From assembly GCF_002925905.1 (NCBI RefSeq), contig NZ_PRDB01000008.1:219120-283119 (forward strand): a DNA stretch of 64,000 bases, read 5' to 3'. This document shows, piece after piece, positions 43,237-50,822 of this stretch. The stretch comes from Klebsiella michiganensis (lineage in GTDB: Bacteria > Pseudomonadota > Gammaproteobacteria > Enterobacterales > Enterobacteriaceae). Numbering within the stretch: position 1 is the stretch's first letter; each line of letters begins with the position of its first letter. Under the pieces are notes generated by a model that was not told the origin of the DNA, ran no database searches, and was given only the letters and a program-made list of their open reading frames with translations. Both the position numbers and the translations under genes were made by a program.

Positions 43237-44860
43237 ACCCCAGAGCATCATGCTGCTGGCCGGCTGGCTGCTGGCTGCGCCGGCTATGGCGCTCACCCCC
43301 AGCAACAGCGGAAGCGGCAGCAACTCCTATATGTTTATCGACAATGATGTCGATGACGAATATTTCATCACCACCAGCTCCCTCGACCCGCGCTTCACTG
43401 GAGCCAACGTCTGGACAAAATATCCGACTAACCAGCGTAGCCTGGGGTATATAACCTACGTAGGCTGGGCTTACGCCAACCGCTACTTCGACCTGTGGAT
43501 CGAGAATTCGCCCATTAACCAGCCGTTTCTCGGGATCCGCTGCATGTCTACGGGCGCAAACTGCCCGGCGTCTGGCTATATTTCTCCCGATGTCATCGAT
43601 AAAGACGGCTACTATCACGCGATGTCCGGCAACACCGTAGCAAACGGTTATTACGGCGCCGGCGCGCTGAGCCAGTCGGCCTATGAGTATTTTCGCGATC
43701 GGCCGGTGGGGACCATCGATTCTTTGCAGCTTAATCTTTGCTACATGAATACCAATACCGATTATGACTTTGCCTCCGGCGTTCGCTGTAAAGATCTCCC
43801 CAGCGGGGGAACATGGCGCTACTACACGTTCAACCTCGAAAAGGTCTCGCATCTGAAGTTAAACAGTACCGGTGCTATGGCAGAAGTGTGGATTGCCAGC
43901 GATGGCACGCCAAGCGTTAACCTCGGCTCTGATTTATGCCAGATGGGCGTGGTAGGGAGCGGTTTGACGAGCGCTTCGGGAATCATCTGTAAAATGGTGT
44001 CTTACAATTTACAGGAGACCAAAGTACTCACCTCCAGCCTTGATATCCGGATGCTCATTGATACGGCAATGTTGGGATTCTCTCCTTCCGCATCGGAAGT
44101 AAGGTTCAGCGGTGATGGGGCAACCTGGTACAACTACAGTAGCACTACCGTCGACTATAACCAGGTTTTCACACCGTCAGGTAACTACGTCTACGTGTTC
44201 CTGTCCAACGCCTTTTTCCAAAAAGTCCTCAAGGCGGGAACGGATTTAACCAACAAGGATTCTCTGTTTACCTTCTATTTTGATAACGCCGTCACCACAC
44301 AATCGGGTTATTATCAGTTCACGCCATCAACATTAATTAACCTCATCCCGCGGGAATACGGCATCAGCATTGTCGCCAGCGACGGGCATTCGCATCCACA
44401 AGCATCCGGCAAGATCGGTAGCGAAGAGCCCATCACCTTTGAGTATAAAGTCACCACCTCCGCATCGCGTCAGGCCGATAGCATCACCGCCCAGGTCATC
44501 GGCGACTCCATCAACATGTATGGTCTGCCGTACTGCCTGTTTACCTCAGCGGACGAGACGCTAAAAGTGCCTGTCCCGGCCTACCTCGAATGGACGTCCG
44601 CTACCGGTAAAGCGGTAAAAGTCCGCAACAGCTGCGGCGAAGATCCTGTCGATATGACCAATGCCGCCTGGGTTCAGACGGCCTGGAACGCCAACATTAA
44701 CGATGGTTTCTTTTTTACCACTACGCTGAAACTGCTGTTTCCGATGGATGACCCGCATTCACAGTTCACCACCAATGGCCATGACTGGATGGGTGTCGTC
44801 AACGCTACCGGAGATGTGAAAGTGACCGCCACCTGGATTGGCGTCGATCGGGGGGTATGA
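43226..44860 (+). CDS. ECP-like tip adhesin/minor pilin (EcpD family)
   Basis: 544 residues from ATG 43226 (GGAG nine bases upstream; the ATG at 43217 has no spacing). Signal peptide ends Ala-Pro-Ala-Met-Ala. It keeps EcpD features: 'YMFIDNDVDDEYFITTSSLDPRFTGANVWT', 'WIENSPINQPFLGIRC', and the C-terminal 'TATWIGVD', all recognisable in short pieces. Cysteines occur in pairs suited to disulfides. In ECP the homologue is the polymerising tip adhesin. It is translationally coupled to both neighbours by overlaps (11 bp and 4 bp). Receptor specificity is unknown. Confidence 0.88.
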   Translation: MSIKPQSIMLLAGWLLAAPAMALTPSNSGSGSNSYMFIDNDVDDEYFITTSSLDPRFTGANVWTKYPTNQRSLGYITYVGWAYANRYFDLWIENSPINQPFLGIRCMSTGANCPASGYISPDVIDKDGYYHAMSGNTVANGYYGAGALSQSAYEYFRDRPVGTIDSLQLNLCYMNTNTDYDFASGVRCKDLPSGGTWRYYTFNLEKVSHLKLNSTGAMAEVWIASDGTPSVNLGSDLCQMGVVGSGLTSASGIICKMVSYNLQETKVLTSSLDIRMLIDTAMLGFSPSASEVRFSGDGATWYNYSSTTVDYNQVFTPSGNYVYVFLSNAFFQKVLKAGTDLTNKDSLFTFYFDNAVTTQSGYYQFTPSTLINLIPREYGISIVASDGHSHPQASGKIGSEEPITFEYKVTTSASRQADSITAQVIGDSINMYGLPYCLFTSADETLKVPVPAYLEWTSATGKAVKVRNSCGEDPVDMTNAAWVQTAWNANINDGFFFTTTLKLLFPMDDPHSQFTTNGHDWMGVVNATGDVKVTATWIGVDRGV

Positions 44861-45540
44861 TGAAAAAAATCCTTGTCATCGGATTATGCGGGCTGTGGAT
44901 GCCGCCCGCGTCTGCGGTGTACTTTGACTCTATTATCTATGATATGGATGCCAGTAAAGATTTTATCTCCCGGCCAATAGTCAATGATACAAAAAACAAC
45001 AATTTGTATACCATATCGGCTTATAAAATCTCCCGACCGGGCAGCGGAGATGAAAGACCTGTTCCCGGCCAGGATAAAGATCTGGTCTGGTCGCCGCTGA
45101 AGTTCACGGTACAGGCGAATGGCCAGGAATATTTTAAACTCTATTACCGTGGGCCTAAAGATGCCGTTGAGAGATATTATCGGGTAATTTTTAAGGAAAC
45201 CCCGGTTACGATTTTCCCCTGGCGTCAGGACCAGAAACAAATGGATGTCGTTCCCTCAGTGTCTATGAGCACCATTCTCATCGTGCGCCCGCGTAAAACG
45301 CAGTTCAAGTATGAGATAAACGAAGAAACAGGCACTATTAAAAATACCGGTAACACCTTTTTTAGAGTTGTTATCCAGAAAGGATGCAATGGTGATGATG
45401 AAAGTTCAACGCAATTTTACATGCTGCCAGGGGAAAGCTGGAAAGATCCTAAGGCTCAATACGGTAATAAAAAATTTATTGTCGCACTGGGTAAATACCA
45501 TCGCTTAGGGAGCAGCTGCTTTACCGATGCCTCTGACTAA
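44857..45540 (+). CDS. ECP-like second chaperone (EcpE family)
   Basis: 227 residues starting at ATGATG 44857, overlapping the adhesin stop by 4 bp. Signal peptide 1-20 (Pro-Pro-Ala-Ser-Ala). The sequence shares the chaperone core with the EcpB-like gene: 'YFKLYYRGPKDAVERYYRVIF' region (near 90-108) and 'STILIVRPRKTQFKYEI'. Two chaperones per operon is characteristic of ECP. It ends next to the convergent regulator gene with no spacer, their stops abutting at 45540/45541. Confidence 0.88.
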   Translation: MMKKILVIGLCGLWMPPASAVYFDSIIYDMDASKDFISRPIVNDTKNNNLYTISAYKISRPGSGDERPVPGQDKDLVWSPLKFTVQANGQEYFKLYYRGPKDAVERYYRVIFKETPVTIFPWRQDQKQMDVVPSVSMSTILIVRPRKTQFKYEINEETGTIKNTGNTFFRVVIQKGCNGDDESSTQFYMLPGESWKDPKAQYGNKKFIVALGKYHRLGSSCFTDASD

Positions 45541-46182
45541 TCACTGCCGATCCAGAGCGGGTATGTTATGCCTGAAGCGCAGCTCGCGCAGGCGATTGAG
45601 TCCGCCGAACTTCTTGCATAAAGAGTATTGAAAGCGGTAGACGCTGCGGGTATCGCACGCCATGATGCGGGCGATATCCTGGCTGGAATGCCCGTCCGCC
45701 AGCAGGCGCAGCGTCTTCATTTCATGCTCCGTCAGCGACGGTGTGCGCCGGCAGCGAAGATTTCGCCCCAGCATGATGCGTTTTATTTTCTTGATTAAGC
45801 TGCTTAAGCTATCGTTGACTTCCACCACCGACCATAATAATCCGGAGCGCAGCATCCAAAAATTAGCCATGGGCAGCATGCTCTTATCCGCGAGTAAAAT
45901 AACTTTCAGCCCGGTCTCCTGCAGTTTTTCAGCCCACTCCTCATGCAGAAAATACAAAATATTGTCGAGGGAGAAATCCACCACCACCATTCCTTCAGGC
46001 AGAAAACAGGTAATTTCACGAAAAACCAAATCATTAACCGCTCGCTTAAAAAAATAGTTTTTATCTGGCCATACAGAAAACTTCCTCTCTCCGCAAAGGG
46101 ATCGCTCCATTTTATCTTCCGCTTCAATAGGGCAGTTTAAACCACACGCCATACATTTAATCTCATGGTTACCTGCCGGCAT
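45541..46182 (-). CDS. LuxR-type pilus regulator with N-terminal Cys cluster, downstream
   Basis: 213 residues. It has the same N-terminal cysteine pattern as the upstream regulator: Cys10-x2-Cys13-x3-Cys17-x12-Cys30, then Ser-Val-Trp-Pro-Asp-Lys-Asn. A similar receiver-like middle (VVDFSLDNILYFLHEEW) and a LuxR helix-turn-helix at about 145-200 (SSQDIARIMACDTRSVYRFQ) follow. It converges on the pilus operon, so the operon is flanked by two related regulators, unlike canonical ecpRABCDE with one. Whether the two act together, as antagonists or as heterodimers cannot be told. Confidence 0.78.
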   Translation of the reverse strand: MPAGNHEIKCMACGLNCPIEAEDKMERSLCGERKFSVWPDKNYFFKRAVNDLVFREITCFLPEGMVVVDFSLDNILYFLHEEWAEKLQETGLKVILLADKSMLPMANFWMLRSGLLWSVVEVNDSLSSLIKKIKRIMLGRNLRCRRTPSLTEHEMKTLRLLADGHSSQDIARIMACDTRSVYRFQYSLCKKFGGLNRLRELRFRHNIPALDRQ

Positions 46183-46496
46183 TACGCTTACCTCTTGAGT
46201 GGCTAAAAAATATTTTCAAAAAGATACATATGGAATATCAAACATACTATAAACAAAAATTCTTGCCGCTATTACATTTACTATAACCATAGAAAACAAA
46301 AGACTAATTTATACTTCCAGACCTTCGGAAAAATAGCGTTAACACCTTTTATTAAATATTTTAATAGAACCCTCATATAATTTAACTATATCATATATAG
46401 CAAAACATCACTGCCCTGATTCCCTTACTCGAAGCGAGCATACAATTTTGTGACTTAATTTATCATCACGCGATGCATAATATTCGCCGGCAATCG
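46183..46496. other. AT-rich upstream region of the second pilus regulator
   Basis: 314 bp, strongly AT-rich, with no plausible gene. It must hold the promoter of the minus-strand LuxR-type regulator. Base composition rises again at about 46490, marking the right edge of the islet. Confidence 0.5.
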
Positions 46497-46609
46497 TCAT
46501 TCTCTGGCTCCGGTGGGCAGTAGCCCACTCGCCGCCGCCGGAAATGCTTCCGCCAGCCAGTCGATAAATACGCGTAGTCGATATTGCCGCTGATAAGGTC
46601 CGAGGGGCT
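46497..46609 (-). pseudogene. 3' remnant of a LysR-family regulator gene
   Basis: The minus strand reads a run matching LysR C-termini: Pro-Leu-Gly-Pro-Tyr-Gln-Arg-Gln-Tyr-Arg-Leu-Arg-Val-Phe-Ile-Asp-Trp-Leu-Ala-Glu, ending at a TGA (46499-46497). Upstream the frame hits a stop within two codons and the similarity ends near 46609. Only about 36 of some 300 codons remain, right at the edge of the pilus islet, so this is taken as a truncated backbone gene. Confidence 0.65.
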
Positions 46610-46666
46610 GTCAGCAACCACCAGACTACGTTGATGGCGGGCTGGCGCAGAACTAAAAAATGCTGC

Positions 46667-46696
46667 CTGAAGACCCTTGGATTCATGGGTCTTCAG
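46667..46696 (-). terminator. strong hairpin with T-run on minus strand
   Basis: CTGAAGACCC (46667-46676) pairs perfectly with GGGTCTTCAG (46687-46696) across a 10-base loop. On the minus strand it is followed, after GCAGCA, by TTTTTTAG. This looks like a rho-independent terminator, but no gene now reads into it on that strand; it may belong to a deleted gene. Confidence 0.6.
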
Positions 46697-46783
46697 GTGC
46701 TACCGTACAGACATAATTAGCCGTTTTGTTCTGTAGCCGAATGATCGGTGTACCTGTTCTAATAATTATGGATGATGATATCA

Positions 46784-47200
46784 ATGAAACTAAAAATAGC
46801 GTTTATCGCGCTCGGCTGTTCGCTTGCCGCCCTTTCCGGCTGTACCTCCTCAAAATCTTCCCCGGAACGCCACGCTTACTATTTTGTCTCACACCGCAGC
46901 GATTTCGTCGGCGGTAACTTCGTTAGTAACCGTCAGGAAAACTACCGCTTAAATCTGCCGAACTTTACCGACATCTATGCCCGCGGCCAGCAGGACAGAA
47001 AGTCGGGGATGAGCGAAAGCGACGCCCGCCGTACCGCCGACGCAATCAGGCAGCAGGTGGCAGAGGGCACAAAAACCCAGCACGCATTTACCGGCAACGT
47101 CAGCGATAAATGGGATAACGAAATGGAAAATAAAGACGCCGTGCTGTTCGGTAATGAACTGGCCGGAACGTATCTCGACGGCTATTTTGGCGTGAAATAA
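46784..47200 (+). CDS. small lipoprotein (Exc2-like)
   Basis: 138 residues from ATG 46784 (the earlier ATGs at 46772/46775 lie inside the probable ribosome site GGATGATG). A lipobox is clear: Ala-Leu-Ser-Gly-Cys near residue 19. The mature part is polar and contains a Tyr-Phe-Val-Ser-His-Arg opening and an Asn-Phe-Thr-Asp-Ile-Tyr-Ala-Arg-Gly motif. It recalls chromosomal proteins called 'Exc2 family lipoprotein', a loose resemblance from memory. Function unknown; envelope location is the only firm point. Confidence 0.65.
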   Translation: MKLKIAFIALGCSLAALSGCTSSKSSPERHAYYFVSHRSDFVGGNFVSNRQENYRLNLPNFTDIYARGQQDRKSGMSESDARRTADAIRQQVAEGTKTQHAFTGNVSDKWDNEMENKDAVLFGNELAGTYLDGYFGVK

Positions 47201-47237
47201 CCCAGCGGGTGCGCGAAATACGCACCGCGCCTTCGGC

Positions 47238-48389
47238 TTATCTTTCCACCTTCACCCAGCGCTGCTGCTGATGGCTTTTCACTATCGCCGCAATGATGTA
47301 CATCACGTCCGCCCCCTCGTAGAACGAGGCGAAACGCCGTGACGATGCCGGCGGCATCTCACCGGCGCGCACCGCCTGATAAAAGCTCAGCATCATATTT
47401 TTAAACGCATCGGGCCAGCCTTCATTATGCCCGCCGGGGAAGTGGGCGCTGGCGGCGGCCTCGCCGAGCATCAGGCTCGGATCGTCGCTCAGCAGCTGGT
47501 TTGGCCCCTGGCGATGGCCAATCCACAGCCGCTGTGGCATTTCCTGATCCCAGGCCAGCGAACAGCGGCTGCCGCCGATCTCCACCGTCAGGCCGTTTTT
47601 TCTCCCGGCGCTGACCTGCGAAACGATAAAGCTCCCTTTGCTGCCATCGTCGAAGCGAAACAGGACCGACCCCAAATCTTCGGTATCGACGGGCCGCGCT
47701 TCATACGCGATATCATCGCGACGCTGGCTGAACGTCGCGTCACCGGCCACGGGCGCCTGGCGCGTCGGCCAGACGATGGAGAGGTCCGCCATCACCTCCA
47801 CAATGCGTCGGCCGGTCATAAACTGCACCGTATCGCACCAGTGGGAACCAATGTCGGCCATCGCCCGCGAGGCCCCGCCCTGCGCCGAATCCACCCGCCA
47901 GTTATAGTCGGTCTCCAGCAGCATCCAGTCCTGCAAATAGCTGCCGTGCACCGCAAACAGCCTCCCGACATCGCCGTTGCGCATCATCGCCGCCGCCTGC
48001 TGCACCATGGCAAACTGGCGATAAACAAAGCTGACGCCATGAATCACCCCGGCGCTTTCCGCCAGCGCCACCAGCTCACGGGCCTCCTCCGCGGTCATGC
48101 AGAGAGGCTTTTCTGAAAAGACGTGCAGTCCGGCGGAGAGGATCTGTCGGTTAATCCGCGCATGCAGATGGTTCGGCGTACAGTTATGCACCACCTGTAG
48201 CCCGGGATGCGCCAGCAGCGCCTCAACGCTACCGTAGGCGTGCGCCACGTTGAGCTGGCGCGCCTTCTGCTGCGCCATCTCCAGCGAACCGTCGCACACC
48301 GCCACCACCTCGATGTCGCCCACCCGGCGCAGCGCTTCCAGATGCGCCGGCCCGATAAATCCGGAGCCAATAATGCCGACCTGAATCAT
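47238..48389 (-). CDS. Gfo/Idh/MocA-family NAD(P)-dependent dehydrogenase
   Basis: 383 residues with a Rossmann fold at the start (Gly-Ile-Ile-Gly-Ser-Gly-Phe-Ile-Gly) and the family Glu-Lys-Pro motif at 93-95 with catalytic Lys94. A second-domain region 'DIGSHWCDTVQFMTGRRI' carries the usual Asp/His pair. It likely oxidises a sugar or cyclitol. It is the third gene of an operon with an isomerase/epimerase (one-base overlap) and an MFS permease, fitting a carbohydrate catabolic route; substrate unknown. Confidence 0.88.
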   Translation of the reverse strand: MIQVGIIGSGFIGPAHLEALRRVGDIEVVAVCDGSLEMAQQKARQLNVAHAYGSVEALLAHPGLQVVHNCTPNHLHARINRQILSAGLHVFSEKPLCMTAEEARELVALAESAGVIHGVSFVYRQFAMVQQAAAMMRNGDVGRLFAVHGSYLQDWMLLETDYNWRVDSAQGGASRAMADIGSHWCDTVQFMTGRRIVEVMADLSIVWPTRQAPVAGDATFSQRRDDIAYEARPVDTEDLGSVLFRFDDGSKGSFIVSQVSAGRKNGLTVEIGGSRCSLAWDQEMPQRLWIGHRQGPNQLLSDDPSLMLGEAAASAHFPGGHNEGWPDAFKNMMLSFYQAVRAGEMPPASSRRFASFYEGADVMYIIAAIVKSHQQQRWVKVER

Positions 48390-49414
48390 TATTCCTCCTC
48401 CTTGCCTGCGGCGAAATCATCAAACGCCCGCCCGGAGACCGGGATGATATGGCGGCGGATAAACTCGCTGCCTTCGCGCGCGCCGACCTCGGCGTCCTTC
48501 AGGCAGCACTCCCACTCCAGCACCGCCCAGCCGTCAAAATCATACTCGGTGAGCTTGCTGAAAATCGTTTTGAAATCGATCTGCCCATCGCCCAGCGAAC
48601 GAAAACGCCCCGCCCGCTGCTGCCAGTTCTGATAGCCGCCGTAGACCCCGCTGCGCCCGTCGCGGCGGAATTCGGCATCTTTGACGTGAAACGCTTTGAT
48701 TCGCGAATGATAGATATCGATATACGCCAGGTAGTCCATCTGCTGAAGATGAAGGTGGCTGGGGTCATAGAGCATATTGCAGCGCGGATGGTTATCGACC
48801 CGCTGCAAGAAACGCTCGAAGGTCACGCCGTCATGCAGGTCTTCGCCGGGATGGATTTCGTAGCAGACATCCACGCCCTGCTCGTCAAAAACGTCCAGCA
48901 GCGGTCGCCAGCGCCGAGCCAGTTCATCAAAAGCCTCATCGAGAAGCGGCTGATTATGCGGCGGCCACGGATAAAAATAAGGCCACGCCAGCGCCCCGGA
49001 AAAGGTGGCATGCGCCTTCAGCCCCAGACGCGCCGAGGCCACCGCCGCCTGGCGCACTTTTTCTACCGCCCACTGCTGGCGCGCCTGTGGGTTACCGCGC
49101 AGCGCGGCGGGCGCAAACGCGTCAAAGGCCTTATCATAAGCCGGATGAACGGCCACCAGCTGCCCCTCAAGATGGGTGGACAGCTCGCCGAACGCCAGGC
49201 CCTGTTCCGCCAGGATGCCGCTCACCTCATCGCAGTAGGTCTGGCTCGCGGCGGCGCGTTCAACGTCGAAAATCGCCGGATGGTTACAGGGGATCTGCAG
49301 TGCCTGATAGCCCAAACCGGCGGCCCACTGCGCCAGGCCCTCCAGGGTATTAAACGGCGCCTGCGCGCCGATAAACTGCGCCAGGAAAATGCCCGGTCCT
49401 TTGATTGTTTTCAT
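48389..49414 (-). CDS. sugar phosphate isomerase/epimerase (AP-endonuclease-2 TIM barrel)
   Basis: 341 residues of the xylose isomerase-like TIM-barrel family (IolE/IolH group). Metal-site residues are visible in 'CYEIHPGEDLHDG' (Glu, His), Tyr-Asp-Pro-Ser-His, 'FHVKDAEF' (His, Asp) and a late Trp-Glu-Trp-Glu/Cys. It should act on a ketose or inosose derived from the permease substrate. It overlaps the dehydrogenase start by one base (TAATG) and lies 16 bp after the permease stop. Confidence 0.87.
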   Translation of the reverse strand: MKTIKGPGIFLAQFIGAQAPFNTLEGLAQWAAGLGYQALQIPCNHPAIFDVERAAASQTYCDEVSGILAEQGLAFGELSTHLEGQLVAVHPAYDKAFDAFAPAALRGNPQARQQWAVEKVRQAAVASARLGLKAHATFSGALAWPYFYPWPPHNQPLLDEAFDELARRWRPLLDVFDEQGVDVCYEIHPGEDLHDGVTFERFLQRVDNHPRCNMLYDPSHLHLQQMDYLAYIDIYHSRIKAFHVKDAEFRRDGRSGVYGGYQNWQQRAGRFRSLGDGQIDFKTIFSKLTEYDFDGWAVLEWECCLKDAEVGAREGSEFIRRHIIPVSGRAFDDFAAGKEEE

Positions 49415-49430
49415 ACCACCTCCTGAAAAA

Positions 49431-50672
49431 TTAACGCTGCTCTTTCTCGTTGTACTGGAAAGAGAAAAGGAAAATCAGCGCGATAACCGCAGCGGCCACC
49501 GCCGGGATCCACCAGAAGGTCACCCACGCCTGCGGTACGCTCTGGCCTGCCACCAGATGGTTGTACAGCGCGCCGGAGATCTGCGACCCCAGCAGCATGC
49601 CGATACCGTAGGTGAACATCACGATCATGCTTTGCGCCTGGCCCTTCACTTTTTCACCGGCCACGCGGTCGGTATAGATAAAGCCGACAACAAAGAAAAA
49701 GTCATAGCACACGCCGTGCAGCAGGATGCCGAGATAGAGCAGGAAGCGCCCCTCTTCGCTGACCCCCAGCGCAAAGAAGGCGTAGCGCACAAACCACGCC
49801 GCCATGCCGATCAGCAGCATGTATTTCACCCCGAGGCGGCGGAACAGCAGCGGGATCACCAGCATAAAGAAAATTTCTGACATCTGACCGAACGACATCG
49901 CGGTGCTGACGTCCGCGATGCCGGCATCCGCCAGATAAGAGGCGGTATAGGCGTAGTAGGTCCCCAGCGGAATCGAAATCAGCGTCGCGCAGAGGGAGAA
50001 AATCAGGAAGTGGCGCGTTTTCAGCAGCGCGAAAGCGTCGGCGCACAGCAGATCGCGAAACTGGACCGGCGTCCCTTTCGCCGGCGCCGGCGTGTGCGGA
50101 AGCGTCAGGCTATAAACGGCCAACGCCGCCGAGCAGAGCGCCGCCAGGGTAAAAATGCCGGTGGTATCGGAGATACCGGTGACGCCGATGAAGATACCGG
50201 CGATAATCCAGCCGATGGTGCCGAAGACGCGCACCACCGGAAAGGTTTTATCGACGTTCGCCAGGCTGTGGAAAGCGATGTTGTTGGTCAGCGCCAGCGT
50301 CGGCATATAGCACAGGGTGTAGCCGAACAGCAGGCCAATCAGCAGCGCGCCGTTTTGCGCCACCAGCGCCTGCGGGACAAACCACAGAATAACCGCTCCG
50401 GCCAGATGCATCACCGCCATCACCTTCTGCGAAGCGAAAAAGCGATCGACCAGCATTCCCAGCACAAACGGCGAGAGAATAGAGGCAATCGGCCCGGCGG
50501 AGAAAGCATCGCCGATCAGCAGCGACATCTCATAGCGGGTCATCACCAGCCCCAGCGTCACCGACCAGCTACCCCAGATAAAGAACTGCATAAACATCAT
50601 TAACGACAGCCGCGGCACCAGAAAACGGTGGGCTACGCGGGGACTTTCACGACCTTCGGTTGTTGTGACCAT
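49431..50672 (-). CDS. MFS permease of the nucleoside:H+ symporter type (NupG/XapB-like)
   Basis: 413 residues, 12 hydrophobic segments. It fits the NHS family: 'LSLMMFMQFFIWGSWSVTLG' first helix and 'FGTIGWIIAGIFIG' near 150. Start 50672 (GAGGG upstream) is used because an earlier Met at 50714 would place the operator inside the gene. In this context (epimerase and Gfo/Idh dehydrogenase) the cargo may be a sugar or a nucleoside-like glycoside rather than an ordinary nucleoside. First gene of the operon, behind two LacI-type operators. Confidence 0.85.
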   Translation of the reverse strand: MVTTTEGRESPRVAHRFLVPRLSLMMFMQFFIWGSWSVTLGLVMTRYEMSLLIGDAFSAGPIASILSPFVLGMLVDRFFASQKVMAVMHLAGAVILWFVPQALVAQNGALLIGLLFGYTLCYMPTLALTNNIAFHSLANVDKTFPVVRVFGTIGWIIAGIFIGVTGISDTTGIFTLAALCSAALAVYSLTLPHTPAPAKGTPVQFRDLLCADAFALLKTRHFLIFSLCATLISIPLGTYYAYTASYLADAGIADVSTAMSFGQMSEIFFMLVIPLLFRRLGVKYMLLIGMAAWFVRYAFFALGVSEEGRFLLYLGILLHGVCYDFFFVVGFIYTDRVAGEKVKGQAQSMIVMFTYGIGMLLGSQISGALYNHLVAGQSVPQAWVTFWWIPAVAAAVIALIFLFSFQYNEKEQR

Positions 50673-50690
50673 TTCGACCGCCCTCAAAAA

Positions 50691-50733
50691 GTAATCGATT
50701 ACAAATACGCTCAAATAAAAAGTAATCGATTAC
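50691..50733. promoter_or_regulatory. two perfect LacI/GalR-type operators
   Basis: GTAATCGATTAC occurs at 50691-50702 and 50722-50733, centre to centre 31 bp (about three helical turns). Each is a perfect 12-bp palindrome with AAAA before it and AAA after. They sit 18-60 bp upstream of the permease start, over the expected promoter. The pattern GTAA-n-CG-n-TTAC is that of GalR-like proteins with Val-Ala-Thr in the recognition helix, as in the regulator at 36416-37396. Confidence 0.8.
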
Positions 50734-50779
50734 AAAAAGAAGGTCGCGCGCAAAATACGCTAAGCGCGAAGAAGATCAC

Positions 50780-50815
50780 AATAAAAAGAGATAATGCCCC
50801 GCCGGACGACGGGGC
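50780..50815 (-). terminator. terminator of pheP
   Basis: GCCCCG (50796-50801) pairs with CGGGGC (50810-50815); on the minus strand, in pheP's direction, it is followed by ATTATCTCTTTTTATTG. It separates pheP from the downstream MFS operon. Confidence 0.7.
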
Positions 50816-50822
50816 GATCGTG

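Noticed and set aside
46408..46686. 92-codon minus-strand frame
   Set aside because: Different frame from the LysR remnant in the same place and no protein features; treated as chance.
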